A DNA stretch of 64,000 nucleotides from Corynebacterium sp. (lineage in GTDB: Bacteria; Actinomycetota; Actinomycetes; Mycobacteriales; Mycobacteriaceae). The notes beneath the pieces are model-generated. The model was not told the DNA's origin. It saw only the letters and a program-made list of their open reading frames with translations, and searched no databases. This document shows positions 8,937-20,135 of the stretch, one piece after another. Both the position numbers and the translations under genes were made by a program. The stretch lies in contig NZ_JAUNKC010000004.1 in the NCBI RefSeq assembly GCF_030532965.1, forward strand, positions 88,426-152,425, given 5' to 3'. Each line of letters opens with the position of its first letter. The first letter of the stretch is position 1.

Positions 8937-9374
8937 TTAGGGTTTCTGGGTGCTTAATGCATCAATGGCGAGTAGATAACCGTGAGTTCCTAAACCTGCG
9001 ATCACGCCGATCGCTAACGGCGACAGGTAGCTATGGTGGCGGAACGGTTCCCGCGCGTGGATGTTGGAAATGTGCACTTCGATGAAACCAGCGAGATCCG
9101 CAACCTCGGCTAGTGCGTCGCGTAGTGCGACGGAGGTGTGTGTGAATCCGCCTGGGTTGATGATGACTGGCCAGTTATTATCTGCTGCTTCGTGGACCCA
9201 TTCGATCAATTGCCCCTCGTGGTTTGATTGCCGACAATCTAGCGTAATGTTCCGGGATGCGGCGTGGCGGGTGATTTTTTCTTCCAGGTCGGTCAGTGTA
9301 GTTGAGCCGTAGATTTCCGGTTGTCGTTTGCCCAGGCGATCTAAGTTTGGGCCGTTGAGAACCAAAATGTGCAT
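8937..9374 (-). CDS. aroQ: 3-Dehydroquinate dehydratase, type II
   Basis: Third step of the shikimate pathway, trans-dehydration of 3-dehydroquinate. The start at ATG 9374 gives 145 residues, the normal dodecameric type II length, beginning [21 protein letters not shown] lies 5-6 bases before. The longer frame to 9458 reads into aroB and adds residues unlike the family. Catalytic features: the Tyr of [15 protein letters not shown], and the His of [11 protein letters not shown]. It lies 14 bases after aroB, in one operon. Confidence 0.96.
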   Translation of the reverse strand: MHILVLNGPNLDRLGKRQPEIYGSTTLTDLEEKITRHAASRNITLDCRQSNHEGQLIEWVHEAADNNWPVIINPGGFTHTSVALRDALAEVADLAGFIEVHISNIHAREPFRHHSYLSPLAIGVIAGLGTHGYLLAIDALSTQKP

Positions 9375-9388
9375 GAGGACTCCTTGCG

Positions 9389-10465
9389 TTAGGCTTCCGA
9401 TAGTGCCTGGTAGGCGGCTAACAGTTCGGTCTGGGTGGCATCTTCCAGGCGGGTGCATTCGCCGACGGATTGAAGCGCCACGAATCTAATCTTGCCGTCC
9501 CGATTCTTCTTGTCCTTGGTCATTGCGCCGTACAGTACGTCAAATTCTCCGGCCTTATAGCTCGTTGGAAGGCCAATCGATGCCAAAATGTCGTAGTGGC
9601 GCTGTAGCAGGTCCGCGTCAATCAAGCCGCGACGGTGGCTTAATTCGGCGATGAAGATCATGCCCACTGCTACGGCGCATCCGTGGCGCCAATGGAAGTT
9701 TTCGGCTAATTCGATGGCGTGGCCGAAGGTGTGACCGTAATTCAGGATTTCCCGAAGTCCTGATTCTTTCAAATCTTGACCGACAACGGAGGCTTTCACT
9801 CGCACTGACCGGGCTATCAATTCGGGGAGATGCCCGTCTACGTTTAAGCATTGGTTGGGATCTTGTTCGTAGAGTTTGAGGATTTCTGGGTCGGCGATGA
9901 ATCCGGTTTTGATAATTTCTGCCGAGCCTGCGACGAGTTCCTCGCGCGGTAGCGACTGTAATAAATCGAGGTCAATGTAGACGCCTCGGGGTTCGTGGAA
10001 TGCCCCCACGAGGTTTTTTCCGGCTGCGGTATTGATCCCGGTTTTTCCGCCGACTGCGGCATCAACCATCGCCAACAGTGTTGTTGGCACCTGAAGTACT
10101 GCTATTCCACGCATCCAGGTTGCTGCGACGAATCCGGCAAGGTCGGTGGCAGCGCCGCCGCCTAGGCCGATTACTAGGTCGCGTCGGCCGAAGGATTTCT
10201 CCCCCAGTTGATTCCAACACGTTTCTGCGACGCTGAGGGTTTTTCCGGCTTCGGCATCCGGAATCGTGATGATGTGAGTCTCGATACCGTTTTCTTCCGC
10301 GCGTTGTGCCACTGTGTGTGCGTAGTTTGCCACGACGTCTTGGGTGATGATTGCCACTTGGCTAGGTTTTATGTTTGTAATATCGTTCAGAATCGTGTCA
10401 ATGAGGCCATGGCCGATATGTACGGTATAAGGCTGCGCGCTAGCAACAGTAACTGTGGTGTTCAT
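9389..10465 (-). CDS. aroB: 3-Dehydroquinate synthase
   Basis: Converts DAHP to 3-dehydroquinate using NAD and a divalent metal; second shikimate step. 358 residues. The NAD region [19 protein letters not shown] and the following [20 protein letters not shown] are family hallmarks, and the metal-binding GYTFGHAIE-type segment appears as [14 protein letters not shown] 10465 has AAAG upstream. About 100 bases separate it from aroK, and it overlaps nothing. Part of aroC-aroK-aroB-aroQ. Confidence 0.97.
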   Translation of the reverse strand: MNTTVTVASAQPYTVHIGHGLIDTILNDITNIKPSQVAIITQDVVANYAHTVAQRAEENGIETHIITIPDAEAGKTLSVAETCWNQLGEKSFGRRDLVIGLGGGAATDLAGFVAATWMRGIAVLQVPTTLLAMVDAAVGGKTGINTAAGKNLVGAFHEPRGVYIDLDLLQSLPREELVAGSAEIIKTGFIADPEILKLYEQDPNQCLNVDGHLPELIARSVRVKASVVGQDLKESGLREILNYGHTFGHAIELAENFHWRHGCAVAVGMIFIAELSHRRGLIDADLLQRHYDILASIGLPTSYKAGEFDVLYGAMTKDKKNRDGKIRFVALQSVGECTRLEDATQTELLAAYQALSEA

Positions 10466-10568
10466 AGGTGTCTTTCGTGTTCAAGGTGCCATTTGTTGAA
10501 TGATCCGAAACCGAAATCTGCGTGACAGTGGGTAGTTTTCTTAGTGCGGGTTAGGCGACAGTTGTCGG

Positions 10569-11087
10569 TTAAGCCTGTTTGTTGTTGTCGATTACAGAAA
10601 GTATATCGGCCACCGCTTGCTGTGGGGTACGTAGATCCGTGCGGATTTTTTGGTCGGCAACCTCGGCGTACAGGTGGTTTCGGTTATCAAGTAATTCTTG
10701 ATATCGCGCATGGGGGTTTTCCGCGTGAAGAATTGGGCGGGAATCATCGTGGCTGGTTCGACGAACCCCTTCATCGGCGGGGATATCTAGCCACACGACA
10801 AACACGTCTAAAAGTTTCATCCGGGTAGAATCCGTCACCACCGCGCCGCCGCCGAGACTGAGCACTGCATGTTGTGTCAAGGCCGCGGCGACTTGTTCTG
10901 CTTCGACCCGACGGAACTCGGGTTCACCAGCAGCGGTAAAAAACTCACCACACGCCATACCTGTCGACTCTTCGATAAGGAGGTCGGTGTCTAGAAACTG
11001 CACGCCCAACGCCCGGGCGAGCCGCCGACCGATGGTTGATTTACCCGAGCCTGGTGGCCCAACGAGGACAACTGCGGGTTCTGCCAT
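10569..11087 (-). CDS. aroK: Shikimate kinase
   Basis: Phosphorylates shikimate at the 3-hydroxyl with ATP. 172 residues. The P-loop GPPGSGKST is at 10-18, the shikimate/Mg region FLDTDLLIEE follows, and LSLGGGAVV is the conserved GGG substrate loop. AAGGAA precedes the ATG. It lies 33 bases after aroC on the same leftward transcript. Confidence 0.97.
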   Translation of the reverse strand: MAEPAVVLVGPPGSGKSTIGRRLARALGVQFLDTDLLIEESTGMACGEFFTAAGEPEFRRVEAEQVAAALTQHAVLSLGGGAVVTDSTRMKLLDVFVVWLDIPADEGVRRTSHDDSRPILHAENPHARYQELLDNRNHLYAEVADQKIRTDLRTPQQAVADILSVIDNNKQA

Positions 11088-11120
11088 ATGCTTCCTTTTA
11101 AACCTAGGTGACCGTGACGA

Positions 11121-12323
11121 TTAAAACTGCAGCCGCTTTTCGACGCGCTCAAGGTAGCCTGCGATGTTACGTTTGGTTTCCGACAGGCTGTCGCCGCCGA
11201 ATTTCTGCAACACCGCCCGGGCCAACACCAACGCCACCATGGCTTCGGCCACTACCCCGGCCGCTGGCACTGCACACACATCAGAGCGTTGGTGAATTCC
11301 GGTAGCAGGTTTTCCGGTAGCCATGTCCACTGTTTTTAGCGCACGCGGCACGGTCGAGATGGGCTTCATAGCGGCGCGCACCCGAAGCGTTTCACCGTTG
11401 GTCATGCCGCCTTCAAGACCACCGGCCCGATTGGTGGTTCGCCGGAGGATGCCGTCTTCACGCACCATTTCATCGTGCGCCTCTGATCCCCTGCGCCGAG
11501 CCTCGGCAAACCCGTCACCGATTTCCACGCCTTTGATTGCTTGAATGCTCATTACTGCGGCCGCGAGCTGTGCATCTAAACGGTCCTCGGCCGAGATGTG
11601 AGACCCCAAACCAATCGGTAATCCGCTGACCAGAACTTCAACGACGCCACCTAAGGTGTCGCCTTGTTTCTTCGCGGCTTCGATTTCAGCGATCATGCTA
11701 GCCTCTGCTTCCGCGTTAGCTGCCCGAACTGGTGATGCATCAATGCGTTGCAGATCGTCAAAAGTCGGGTCGTCGCCATCGGCGGGTTGAGAGGCACCAA
11801 TGGAGATAACATGGGAAAAGACTTCCACTCCGAGAGTTTCCCGGAGGAAATTCCGCGCCACAGTTGCCGCCGCAACCCGGGCCGCGGTTTCACGTGCGGA
11901 AGCGCGTTCCAAGATTGGGCGAGCCTCGTCCAGATCGTATTTCAACATTCCGGCGAAGTCCGCATGGCCAGGCCGAGGGCGGGTGAGTTTAGCCGCACGG
12001 CCGGAGCTCATCGCCGAGGCGATCTCCGGATCATCGAGATCAAGCGGGTCGGCGGACATGATGGTCGTCCATTTCGGCCACTCGGTATTGCCGATCATGA
12101 TGGCGATCGGACTACCCAGCGTCTCCCCATGGCGCACACCGCCTAGGATGGTCACATCGTCTGCTTCAAATTTCATGCGCGCACCGCGACCGTAGCCCAG
12201 TCGGCGCCGGGCTAACTGATACGAAATATCATCGCGGGTGATGGGCACACCTGCGGGCATGCGCTCAAGCATTGCGACCAAAGCTTGGCCGTGAGATTCT
12301 CCTGAAGTAGTCCAACGAAGCAT
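11121..12323 (-). CDS. aroC: Chorismate synthase
   Basis: Makes chorismate from EPSP with reduced FMN, the last step of the common aromatic pathway. 400 residues, a usual actinobacterial length. The N-terminus [20 protein letters not shown] and internal [13 protein letters not shown] match the family signatures. No clear ribosome site precedes ATG 12323, but the N-terminus is family-typical, so the start is kept. It heads the aroC-aroK-aroB-aroQ group and follows the prepilin peptidase after about 50 bases. Confidence 0.97.
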   Translation of the reverse strand: MLRWTTSGESHGQALVAMLERMPAGVPITRDDISYQLARRRLGYGRGARMKFEADDVTILGGVRHGETLGSPIAIMIGNTEWPKWTTIMSADPLDLDDPEIASAMSSGRAAKLTRPRPGHADFAGMLKYDLDEARPILERASARETAARVAAATVARNFLRETLGVEVFSHVISIGASQPADGDDPTFDDLQRIDASPVRAANAEAEASMIAEIEAAKKQGDTLGGVVEVLVSGLPIGLGSHISAEDRLDAQLAAAVMSIQAIKGVEIGDGFAEARRRGSEAHDEMVREDGILRRTTNRAGGLEGGMTNGETLRVRAAMKPISTVPRALKTVDMATGKPATGIHQRSDVCAVPAAGVVAEAMVALVLARAVLQKFGGDSLSETKRNIAGYLERVEKRLQF

Positions 12324-12373
12324 GTTGGCAATTATGACACGCTGAAGCGGAAAACTTGGCTTTTACCCCCGGT

Positions 12374-12958
12374 TTATGGGGAGAAAATACGCGCCTCGGG
12401 ACACAGCACCATAACAACAGCAGTAGCCACTAACATTGCGGGACCATGCGGAACTTTCACTCGACCTAGACGGCGTGCCTGATAATACGAGCCGTCGTTA
12501 TTTATCACATCTGAAGTGCCCACCCAGGCAGGATTGTTCTCCCGATACTCTTCCAGCGTCACGGGCGTCTTTCGTAACCACCTATTTGCAATAACCGCTG
12601 AACCGATGCTGAGTAATTGCGCCAGCAGCACGGCACCAAACACTGGTACAAGACCAGCTTTTCCAATCAGTGTTCCCGTGACCAGGGCAAGTTTTATATC
12701 CCCACCACCAATTCCGCCTGTGGCTTTGGCACTCAATAGCACTGCAACAATATGGCTTAAGAAATACAATCCTGACCATACCAACCCGCCGAGGATAGCC
12801 TTCGCCTGGCCAGTGAGTACTGCCAATACCACGATCACAACTACGCCGGGCACAACCAGAAAATTAGGCAGCCGGTAGTGCCGTAAATCCCACCAGCTAA
12901 GGGCAATCGCCCAACTACAACACGCGATATACAACCCGACAACAGCTACTGACTCCAC
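12374..12958 (-). CDS. Type IV prepilin peptidase-like membrane protease (A24)
   Basis: A 194-residue polytopic membrane protein of the A24 aspartyl protease family, which cleaves class III signal peptides of pilin-like proteins. The two catalytic aspartates are in WWDLRHYRLPN (Asp24) and GGGDIKLAL (Asp87). It lacks the N-terminal methyltransferase domain of classical PilD, so it is the short, FlaK/TadV-like form. No pilin or secretion ATPase gene is in the window, so its substrate must be elsewhere. Its place between aroE and aroC appears conserved in corynebacteria (recalled). Confidence 0.85.
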   Translation of the reverse strand: MESVAVVGLYIACCSWAIALSWWDLRHYRLPNFLVVPGVVVIVVLAVLTGQAKAILGGLVWSGLYFLSHIVAVLLSAKATGGIGGGDIKLALVTGTLIGKAGLVPVFGAVLLAQLLSIGSAVIANRWLRKTPVTLEEYRENNPAWVGTSDVINNDGSYYQARRLGRVKVPHGPAMLVATAVVMVLCPEARIFSP

Positions 12959-12981
12959 GAAACCTCACCCCACCGGAGTCG

Positions 12982-13824
12982 CTACATATCAAGGGCTTGG
13001 CACAACGCCTGCCACATTGCTTCCTTCGGCGCCGAGTGGCCGGTAAATTGTTCAAACTGACCGTATGCCTGATGAGCCAACATCACATGCCCACCCACCG
13101 CGGGAATTCCGCTGCCGTGAGCGTGCGCCACCAACGGAGTCGGCCATGGGTCATAGATCACGTCAAGCAGGGGTGCTTCGGCGATAAGGTGTACGTAATC
13201 AGCCAGTCCGGTAGAGGGCACAGTGGACACAATCAACGTGGCGTTGGCGCATATTGCTGAGATGTCTGCATCGAAACCCTGGAAATCCACCGTCACACCG
13301 CAGGACGCGGCCAATGAAGCAAATTCGCCGCTTCGATCGGAACGGTTAATGATGACGATTTTTCCCGCCCCCAACTGCGCAGCCGCCCACACAGCAGGGC
13401 GCGCCGTACCCCCAGCGCCGATGATTACCGCATAGTCCGTTTCGGTAAAAAGCTTCCCTCCGACATCAGATCGATCGAACAGCACCTTGACCGCGCCGAT
13501 GATCCCGTCGCAATCGGTATTATCCGCAACCCATTGAGATTCATCACGTCGAACCAATGTATTCGCCGAACCAATCACCCGGGCTCGTTCAGTTGCTTCA
13601 TCCGCCAACGCCAGTGCCTCGAATTTGCACGGCATGGTCACCGAGAAGCCTCTATAGTCGCTACTGGCTTCGGATAGGACGCCTGCGAGATCAGACTCAC
13701 CACATTCGATCCTCCCGTACTGCCAATCCCTTAACCCAAGGGCTGCATAACCCGCATTGTGTAAAACCGGGGACAAGGAATGTTCAATGGGCTTACCCAA
13801 TACCGCTGCGCGAAAACCAGTCAC
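12982..13824 (-). CDS. aroE: Shikimate dehydrogenase
   Basis: Reduces 3-dehydroshikimate to shikimate with NADPH. The GTG at 13824 gives 280 residues starting MTGFRAAVLGKPIEHSLSP and is preceded by AGGAAAGGGG; the longer frame to 13869 adds 15 residues with no ribosome site. Shikimate is bound by the SLS of IEHSLSP, the catalytic Lys is in VTMPCKFEA, and the NADP loop is IIGAGGTARP. NTDCDG carries the conserved Asp. First gene of the aro group. Confidence 0.94.
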   Translation of the reverse strand: MTGFRAAVLGKPIEHSLSPVLHNAGYAALGLRDWQYGRIECGESDLAGVLSEASSDYRGFSVTMPCKFEALALADEATERARVIGSANTLVRRDESQWVADNTDCDGIIGAVKVLFDRSDVGGKLFTETDYAVIIGAGGTARPAVWAAAQLGAGKIVIINRSDRSGEFASLAASCGVTVDFQGFDADISAICANATLIVSTVPSTGLADYVHLIAEAPLLDVIYDPWPTPLVAHAHGSGIPAVGGHVMLAHQAYGQFEQFTGHSAPKEAMWQALCQALDM

Positions 13825-14000
13825 GGTTCCCCTTTCCTGCCGATAGAAATTAGTTGCGTCGCAAAGCAATAAACCCGCACCACCGTTACAAATAGGCGCG
13901 GCTGCTCTCTAACGCTAAGCTGCTTTTCTTCTCAATGCAACACACTTCAAAAACTACGACAATCGTGCCCCAAACCAGCTGTACCCAAAAGTGTTCAGCA

Positions 14001-14048
14001 CAAAGAAAACCCACCACCCGTGGCATAATCATTGCCTCGCGTGGTGGG
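14001..14048 (-). terminator. Terminator after mltG
   Basis: Eight-bp stem CCCACCAC/GTGGTGGG (14010-14017, 14041-14048), followed on the minus strand by TTTTCTTTG. It lies just past the mltG stop and separates the alaS-ruvX-mltG transcript from aroE. Confidence 0.7.
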
Positions 14049-14056
14049 AAACAAAG

Positions 14057-15208
14057 CTACCGGTTGGAATCCAAAACCCCGTTTGCCAGCGACTCATCAA
14101 CTGCCGCTAAGTGTTCATCATAAGTATTGGTGAAAACTGTGGTTCCTTGTTTGTCGATAGTGACGAAGAACAACCACTCACCTTCCGCAGGATTCTCCAT
14201 CGCCTCAATGGCTTGGATCGATGCCGCGGCGATCGGAGTCTCCGGCAAGCCTTCTTTAGCGTAGGTGTTCCACGCGGTTTCGCGCTTGCGATCTTCTTCA
14301 GTGGTGGCAACTTCAACGGTTGTCAGGTCGTAATTAACAGTCGAATCAAATTCCAAGCGCATCGGTGCATGGAGCCGGTTGAGAATCACCCGGGCAACTT
14401 TGTCGAAGTCACCAGCCGGTGCCTCCCGCTCGACCAGCGACGCCGCGGTGAGCAACTCATATGGAGTTAAGCCGATCGCCTGGGCGCGTTCCTCAATCTT
14501 TGTATTGTCGAAGTTCTTCGCCGAGCGAGAAATCAAGTCCGCCAAAATCTCCTGGGCATCACTTTCTGGGTCGACAACATACTCACCCGGAACAATCAAT
14601 CCCTCCAGTCGCTTCGGGTCGTTCCCCCGCGCACGCACTTGCTCCGCTGCCCAGGTTGGAACCCCTAGCTGCTCCGGATCAACGGTGGCCGCCACCTGCT
14701 GGAGCGCCTGAACGCTAATGCAATTGGTCGAACCTTCAGCGCAGGTGACCTTAGAAATCTGCGAGAAGATACCATCACGGGTGCCACCAGCCACGACATT
14801 GACGTCCATCAAGGTGGCGCCACCAGCGATATCTAGTAACTCGACTTGATTAGCCGGATCCAGCAACGCGGCCACTGCGGCGGTAGCACTCATTTCCTGC
14901 TGCAGCCGGTACACGCCAGGTTTAATGTTATGCGCCTTGGGGTTACTTAATGCAGCCGCTTGGAAGACCTGTTCAGTCGCCACGATGTTTCGTTGAACCA
15001 GTTCGGGTCCAAGTTCGGAAATGGTGGAACCTTCCGCAATCGTGACTAATTCCACCTGACCATTTCCGGTGCCTTCGTAGTCAGACGGACCCCGGTTAAA
15101 CACTGTCACCCCGATATACGCCGTTGCCCCAATGAGCAGAACCAAGCAAGCAATAAGAACCGCTAAGCCTCGTTGCCGCCGTCTAACGTACTTCCGTTCC
15201 ATACGCAT
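14057..15208 (-). CDS. mltG: Endolytic peptidoglycan transglycosylase MltG (YceG-like)
   Basis: Cleaves nascent glycan strands at the membrane and so sets their length. 383 residues: a short basic cytoplasmic N-terminus, one membrane helix at about 15-35 (LAVLIACLVLLIGATAYIGV), a LysM-like region, then the catalytic YceG domain with the conserved Glu in AASLVEREAP. ATG 15208 has AAGGAG about 14 bases upstream, longer than ideal, so ATG 15202 cannot be excluded. It follows ruvX and alaS as in many actinobacteria. Confidence 0.92.
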   Translation of the reverse strand: MRMERKYVRRRQRGLAVLIACLVLLIGATAYIGVTVFNRGPSDYEGTGNGQVELVTIAEGSTISELGPELVQRNIVATEQVFQAAALSNPKAHNIKPGVYRLQQEMSATAAVAALLDPANQVELLDIAGGATLMDVNVVAGGTRDGIFSQISKVTCAEGSTNCISVQALQQVAATVDPEQLGVPTWAAEQVRARGNDPKRLEGLIVPGEYVVDPESDAQEILADLISRSAKNFDNTKIEERAQAIGLTPYELLTAASLVEREAPAGDFDKVARVILNRLHAPMRLEFDSTVNYDLTTVEVATTEEDRKRETAWNTYAKEGLPETPIAAASIQAIEAMENPAEGEWLFFVTIDKQGTTVFTNTYDEHLAAVDESLANGVLDSNR

Positions 15209-15259
15209 AATCTTTTAGGATTCTCCTTGCCATAGGGACACTAACGGCAACCAATTTTA

Positions 15260-15787
15260 CTAATCTTGGGGACTAATCGGGGCGTGACGCTCCATAAAAG
15301 ACCGACGTCCATCTAGCCAAGATTGGAGGATTTCCACTGCGGCTGCTTGGTCGACAACTTTGCGGCCCGCCTTTTCGCTTCGCCCGCTGGAACGTAACGC
15401 GGTAGTTGCGATCACCGTTGACAAGCGCTCATCGCCCATGCGCACCGGAATTTCGTGTCCGGCATTTCGAAGCCGCCTGCGAATCCGAAACGCTATTTCC
15501 TTAGCATGTTTAACGCTTTTCGAACCGTTGCCCTGTAAATCCCTAGGCAAACCGACGACTACTTCCACAACATCATTATCGACAATGAGCTCAATGAGCC
15601 GATCAATATCGGCCTTATCGGAATCCTTAAAACCCGTTAGCCGGGAAATGGTCTCCAACGGCATCGCCATCGTGGCTTCTGTCCCCGACAATGCCACCCC
15701 AATACGCACACTGCCGACATCTACGCCTAATCGCCGACCCGGACCAGGATCGTCAACACCGGGTTGATCTGGTTTCACTTCAGCCAT
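15260..15787 (-). CDS. ruvX: RuvX/YqgF family RNase H-fold nuclease
   Basis: Putative pre-16S rRNA 5'-end nuclease with a Holliday-resolvase-like fold. 175 residues; the RNase H motif [16 protein letters not shown], then [16 protein letters not shown] and DERLSTVIA carry the conserved acidic residues. The N-terminus is about 20 residues longer than in E. coli. Located between alaS and mltG, the usual order. Confidence 0.93.
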   Translation of the reverse strand: MAEVKPDQPGVDDPGPGRRLGVDVGSVRIGVALSGTEATMAMPLETISRLTGFKDSDKADIDRLIELIVDNDVVEVVVGLPRDLQGNGSKSVKHAKEIAFRIRRRLRNAGHEIPVRMGDERLSTVIATTALRSSGRSEKAGRKVVDQAAAVEILQSWLDGRRSFMERHAPISPQD

Positions 15788-16027
15788 AGTTTTCGCTAAT
15801 CCATTTCCTCAAAGGTGCTAGGCACAGTGTAAATACGACACCGGCTGGCCGGTTTCTCAGCTAGACGAAGCCGTAACCTGTCCCCACTATAAAACAAAAC
15901 AATGAAGTGGGCTTTCGCGCTTAGATCCGCAATGCCACTTCTATTAAGAAACACCAATTAAGAGTGCGGGGGCATAGTCATACGATCGTCAATAAATATC
16001 GATGGACTAGTCGCCTAAGGCGTCACT

Positions 16028-18694
16028 TTAAAATTTAGACACCTGCTCGTAAATCGCCTTGAAGCCAGCTTGAATCCCGTCAGCGTCTGTTCCGGAACCT
16101 TGAGCCATATCAGGCTTACCGCCACCGCGTCCATTGACGTATTCGCCGAAGCTCTTGACCAAATCACCGGACTTCACACCCAACGCCGTGGCTGCCGAAG
16201 TAGCACCGACAACATACGGAACCTTGCCGTCGGTTACGGCGGTTAACACCACAACCCCTGGTTCAGAGCCGAGTTTCGCTTTAATATCTGAAGCCAAGGA
16301 ACGGAGATCACCCGCAGTAGTTCCATCATCCAACCTCACGGCGATCACCCGAATCTTGCCGGATACCAAAGCACTGGAAAGCAGCTTAGCCGACTGTGCC
16401 AGCAACTGTGCTTGCCTGAGATCAGCGATCTGCTTCTCTGCTTCTTTCAGCTTCGCAGCCAATTGCGCAACCCGGTCTGGCACCTCTTCCGCTGGTGCTT
16501 TCAACGAGGTAGCCAACCCTTCAACAAGCGCGCGTTCCTTAGACAGGTACCTAAACGAATCAAGGCCGGAATATGCCTCGATACGTCGAGCACCGGATCC
16601 GATGGACGATTCGCCCAACACCGCAACTGGTCCGATCTGGGACGAGTGATCCACATGGGTGCCGCCGCACAGTTCCATGGAGAACGGCCCACCGATCTCC
16701 ACCACGCGCACAAGGTTGCCGTAGTTTTCGCCGAACAACGCCATCGCGCCCATTTTCTTGGCTTCATCAAGAGTGGTTTCAATGGTGTTGACCTGCCAGT
16801 CGGTATCAACAGCCTCGTTGGTGATCGCCTCGATCTGCTCTAGCTGATGCGGCGTCAAAGCCTCGGTGTAATTGAAATCGAACCGCAGGTAGCCCGGCTT
16901 ATTCATCGAACCAGCCTGAACAGCGGTAGGTCCCAGGACTTCCCGCAGCGCCGCATGAATCAAGTGCGTAGCCGAATGCGCCTGGCGTGCAGCATGCCGC
17001 CACTTCGGATCGACCGAAGCTGCGACCGTATCGCCAACACCCAGGCCACCGGTTTCCACCACAGCCCGGTGGACCCACAGCTTCTTACCCACCTTCTGGA
17101 CATCCTGCACATTCAGCCGCGTGTCGCCCATCGTGATAAGACCCCGGTCACCGATCTGGCCACCCGATTCAGCATAGAAGCTGGAGGCATCAAGGATGAC
17201 CTCAACCTCCTGGCCTGTGTGAACCTCATTAACCTTTTGACCATCAGCGATCAAACCGATGACCTTAGATTCGGACTCAAGATCATCAAATCCAACAAAA
17301 TCAGTCGGATGCTCATCTACCCACTGCCGATAGATCGACAAATCCGCATGCCCGTGTTTTTTCGCCTGAGAATCAGCCTTCGCCCGGGCACGCTGCTGCG
17401 CCATCAACGCATCGAAGCCTTCGGTATCTACTTCCAAACCAGCTTCAGCCGCCATCTCCAGCGTCAAATCGATCGGGAAACCGTAGGTGTCATGCAGCGC
17501 AAAAGCATCCGCACCGACTAAGGTTTTTGAACCTTCAGCCTTAACCTTTGCCGCTGCGTCCTCAAACAGCTGAGTGCCGGATTCCAACGTCTTCAAGAAG
17601 GCATTTTCCTCAGTAACCGCAACCCGAAGAATCCGCTCCCGGTTCTCGGCGATCTCAGGATACGACGGCGTCATGGTATCCATGATCGTGTTCATGAATT
17701 TCTCCATGGTTTTACCCGTAGCACCCAACAACCGAGCAGAACGAATAATACGACGCAACAACCTTCTAAGGATATAACCCCGACCCTCATTACCTGGAGT
17801 AACGCCGTCTAGAATCAGCATCATCGCGGTGCGGGAATGATCGGCGATCACCCGGAACCGGATGTCTGATTCCTGATCCTTTCCATAGGTCGCGGAGGTT
17901 ACCTCTTCAGCGGCATCAATGACCGGACGCAGCAAGTCAGTTTCATAGACGTTATCAACGCCTTGCAGCAGACATGCAACACGTTCAACCCCCATACCGG
18001 TATCGATATTCTTCTTCGGAAGCGGCCCGATTATATCGAAGCTATCCTTGCCGGTTCCCTCGCCGCGTTCATTTTCCATGAACACAAGGTTCCAGATCTC
18101 CAAATAGCGAGAATCATCAGCGATCGGCCCACCTTCCTTGCCATATTCTGGACCACGGTCGTAATAGATTTCCGAACACGGACCACACGGACCAGGCACG
18201 CCCATGGACCAATAGTTATCGGCCATTCCCAGCCGCTGAATCCGCTCAGGTGGCAAGCCAATTACCGTCTCCCAAATCTGTGCAGCCTCATCGTCATCTA
18301 AGTAAACGGTGACCCAGAGTTTCTCCGGATCAAAACCGTAGCCGCCTTCAGAAACCGGCTTAGTCAATAGTGACCAGGCGTATTTAATAGCGCCTTCCTT
18401 GAAGTACTGGCCGAACGAGAAATTGCCTGCCATCTGAAAAAACGTATTATGGCGAGTGGTAATACCCACTTCCTCGATATCCAGCGTGCGAACACACTTC
18501 TGGATACTGGTGGCCGTACCACTAGGAAACGGCGGGTTTTGCTGACCCAAGAAATACGGTTTGAACGGCACCATTCCGGCGTTGACGAACAACAAGTTCG
18601 GATCGTCCAGAATCAATGACGCTGACGGCACATATTCGTGGCCAGCAGAAGTATAGTGATTAATAAACCGTTCCCGGATTTCATGAGTTTGCAC
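16028..18694 (-). CDS. alaS: Alanyl-tRNA synthetase
   Basis: Charges tRNA-Ala and edits Ser/Gly mischarges. 888 residues: class II aminoacylation core at the N-terminus, tRNA-recognition region, editing domain with Zn ligands in [13 protein letters not shown] and [15 protein letters not shown], and a C-terminal DHHA1-like domain rich in glycine near the end ([12 protein letters not shown]). GTG start with AAGGA upstream, and the N-terminus [13 protein letters not shown] is family-typical. About 240 bases separate it from ruvX, with no clear terminator. Confidence 0.98.
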   Translation of the reverse strand: MQTHEIRERFINHYTSAGHEYVPSASLILDDPNLLFVNAGMVPFKPYFLGQQNPPFPSGTATSIQKCVRTLDIEEVGITTRHNTFFQMAGNFSFGQYFKEGAIKYAWSLLTKPVSEGGYGFDPEKLWVTVYLDDDEAAQIWETVIGLPPERIQRLGMADNYWSMGVPGPCGPCSEIYYDRGPEYGKEGGPIADDSRYLEIWNLVFMENERGEGTGKDSFDIIGPLPKKNIDTGMGVERVACLLQGVDNVYETDLLRPVIDAAEEVTSATYGKDQESDIRFRVIADHSRTAMMLILDGVTPGNEGRGYILRRLLRRIIRSARLLGATGKTMEKFMNTIMDTMTPSYPEIAENRERILRVAVTEENAFLKTLESGTQLFEDAAAKVKAEGSKTLVGADAFALHDTYGFPIDLTLEMAAEAGLEVDTEGFDALMAQQRARAKADSQAKKHGHADLSIYRQWVDEHPTDFVGFDDLESESKVIGLIADGQKVNEVHTGQEVEVILDASSFYAESGGQIGDRGLITMGDTRLNVQDVQKVGKKLWVHRAVVETGGLGVGDTVAASVDPKWRHAARQAHSATHLIHAALREVLGPTAVQAGSMNKPGYLRFDFNYTEALTPHQLEQIEAITNEAVDTDWQVNTIETTLDEAKKMGAMALFGENYGNLVRVVEIGGPFSMELCGGTHVDHSSQIGPVAVLGESSIGSGARRIEAYSGLDSFRYLSKERALVEGLATSLKAPAEEVPDRVAQLAAKLKEAEKQIADLRQAQLLAQSAKLLSSALVSGKIRVIAVRLDDGTTAGDLRSLASDIKAKLGSEPGVVVLTAVTDGKVPYVVGATSAATALGVKSGDLVKSFGEYVNGRGGGKPDMAQGSGTDADGIQAGFKAIYEQVSKF

Positions 18695-18777
18695 GACAAA
18701 CGTCCTTAAAGTTTCGTTAAATAACTCGGTGAATCTATACCAAAGCGTGGTTGATTACGCGATGGCACACAATTTGC

Positions 18778-20130
18778 TTACTTTAGCACTTCGCCCCGGA
18801 TTAATGCGCGTAGCTTGTCGACGACCCCACGAAGCCGCTTCTCATTGCCGTGATTAGAGGGACGATAATACTCCGCTTTACCCAACAACGTATCCGGCAA
18901 ATACTGCTGCGCGATCACCCCAGCCGGATAGTCATGTGGATACTGATACTCCACCGCATGTCCTAATTGCTTAGCACCCGAATAATGCCCATCCCGAAGG
19001 TGCGGTGGCACCACCCCGGCCTTCCCCGCCCGCACATCAGCGATGGCTGCATCAATCGCCCGATACACAGTATTGGACTTCGGGGCGGTAGCCAGATAGA
19101 TCGTCGCCTCGGCCAGTGGAATCCGTGCTTCTGGCAAACCAATAAACTGCGCAGCCTCCGCCGCTGCGACCGCGATTGGTAGTGCGTGCGGATCAGCCAT
19201 ACCCACATCCTCAGCCGCATGCACAATCAACCGGCGCGCAATGAACCTAGGGTCCTCCCCGGCCTCAATCATCCGCGCCAAGTAATGAATCGCAGCGTCG
19301 ACATCCGAACCCCGGATCGATTTAATGAACGCGGAAGTCACGTCGTAATGCTGATCTCCATCTCGATCGTAGCGAACCACTGCCCGATCAATGTTGGCAC
19401 TTATCACATCACTATCGAGGACACCACCATCAGCGACCGCTTCCGCGGCCGCCTCCAAATACGTCAGTGCGCGCCGGGCGTCACCGCCTGATAACGCTAC
19501 CAATTGGTCAAGCGCTTCAGCCGTGACGCTAATACGATTAGCCAATCCCCGGTCATCGGAAATAGCGCGGTTCAGGACGTCCCGGATTGCGCCGTCGTCA
19601 AGCGGCTGCAGCTGCAGTAGCAATGACCGCGAAAGTAATGGCGCTACCACCGAGAAACTGGGGTTTTCGGTGGTTGCCGCCACCAAAAGTACCGTCCGGT
19701 TTTCCACAGCTGCCAATAATGCATCCTGTTGGGTCTTAGAAAAACGATGGACTTCGTCGATAAAGAGCACTGTACGAACCCCATCGATCAACGCCCGTCG
19801 CGCCTGGTCAATGACCGCCCGTACTTCCTTAACACCCGAGTTCAACGCTGACAGCCCAACAAACGTATGCCCAGTCGCCGAGGAAATCAGCGAGGCTATG
19901 GTGGTTTTTCCGGTTCCGGGTGGGCCATATAGGATAACGCTAGCCGCGCCGGAACCTTCAATGAGCCGACGAAGCGGTTTGCCGGGCGCTAAAAGGTGTT
20001 CTTGACCAGCAACTTCTTCCAAACTTCTCGGCCGCATTCGCGCCGCCAACGGCGCGTGGGAGCCCACGGTGAAGAATTCTTTTCCGTCACCGTCACCGCC
20101 CTGGGGTGCGTCGAAAAGCGTTTCGGCCAC
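18778..20130 (-). CDS. rarA: Replication-associated recombination protein RarA (MgsA)
   Basis: AAA+ ATPase related to clamp loaders that acts at stalled forks. 450 residues: Walker [11 protein letters not shown] at about 69-78, Walker [10 protein letters not shown], the arginine-finger region after [13 protein letters not shown], and a C-terminal tetramerisation part ending in the conserved [10 protein letters not shown] and [10 protein letters not shown] segments. GTG start; it lies 5 bases after the kinase-like gene, so the two are coupled. The order aspS - kinase - rarA - alaS is the usual actinobacterial one. Confidence 0.95.
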   Translation of the reverse strand: MAETLFDAPQGGDGDGKEFFTVGSHAPLAARMRPRSLEEVAGQEHLLAPGKPLRRLIEGSGAASVILYGPPGTGKTTIASLISSATGHTFVGLSALNSGVKEVRAVIDQARRALIDGVRTVLFIDEVHRFSKTQQDALLAAVENRTVLLVAATTENPSFSVVAPLLSRSLLLQLQPLDDGAIRDVLNRAISDDRGLANRISVTAEALDQLVALSGGDARRALTYLEAAAEAVADGGVLDSDVISANIDRAVVRYDRDGDQHYDVTSAFIKSIRGSDVDAAIHYLARMIEAGEDPRFIARRLIVHAAEDVGMADPHALPIAVAAAEAAQFIGLPEARIPLAEATIYLATAPKSNTVYRAIDAAIADVRAGKAGVVPPHLRDGHYSGAKQLGHAVEYQYPHDYPAGVIAQQYLPDTLLGKAEYYRPSNHGNEKRLRGVVDKLRALIRGEVLK

Positions 20131-20135
20131 GATAA

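Noticed and set aside
16847-17521. 224-residue frame opposite alaS
   Set aside because: Antisense shadow; alaS is intact.
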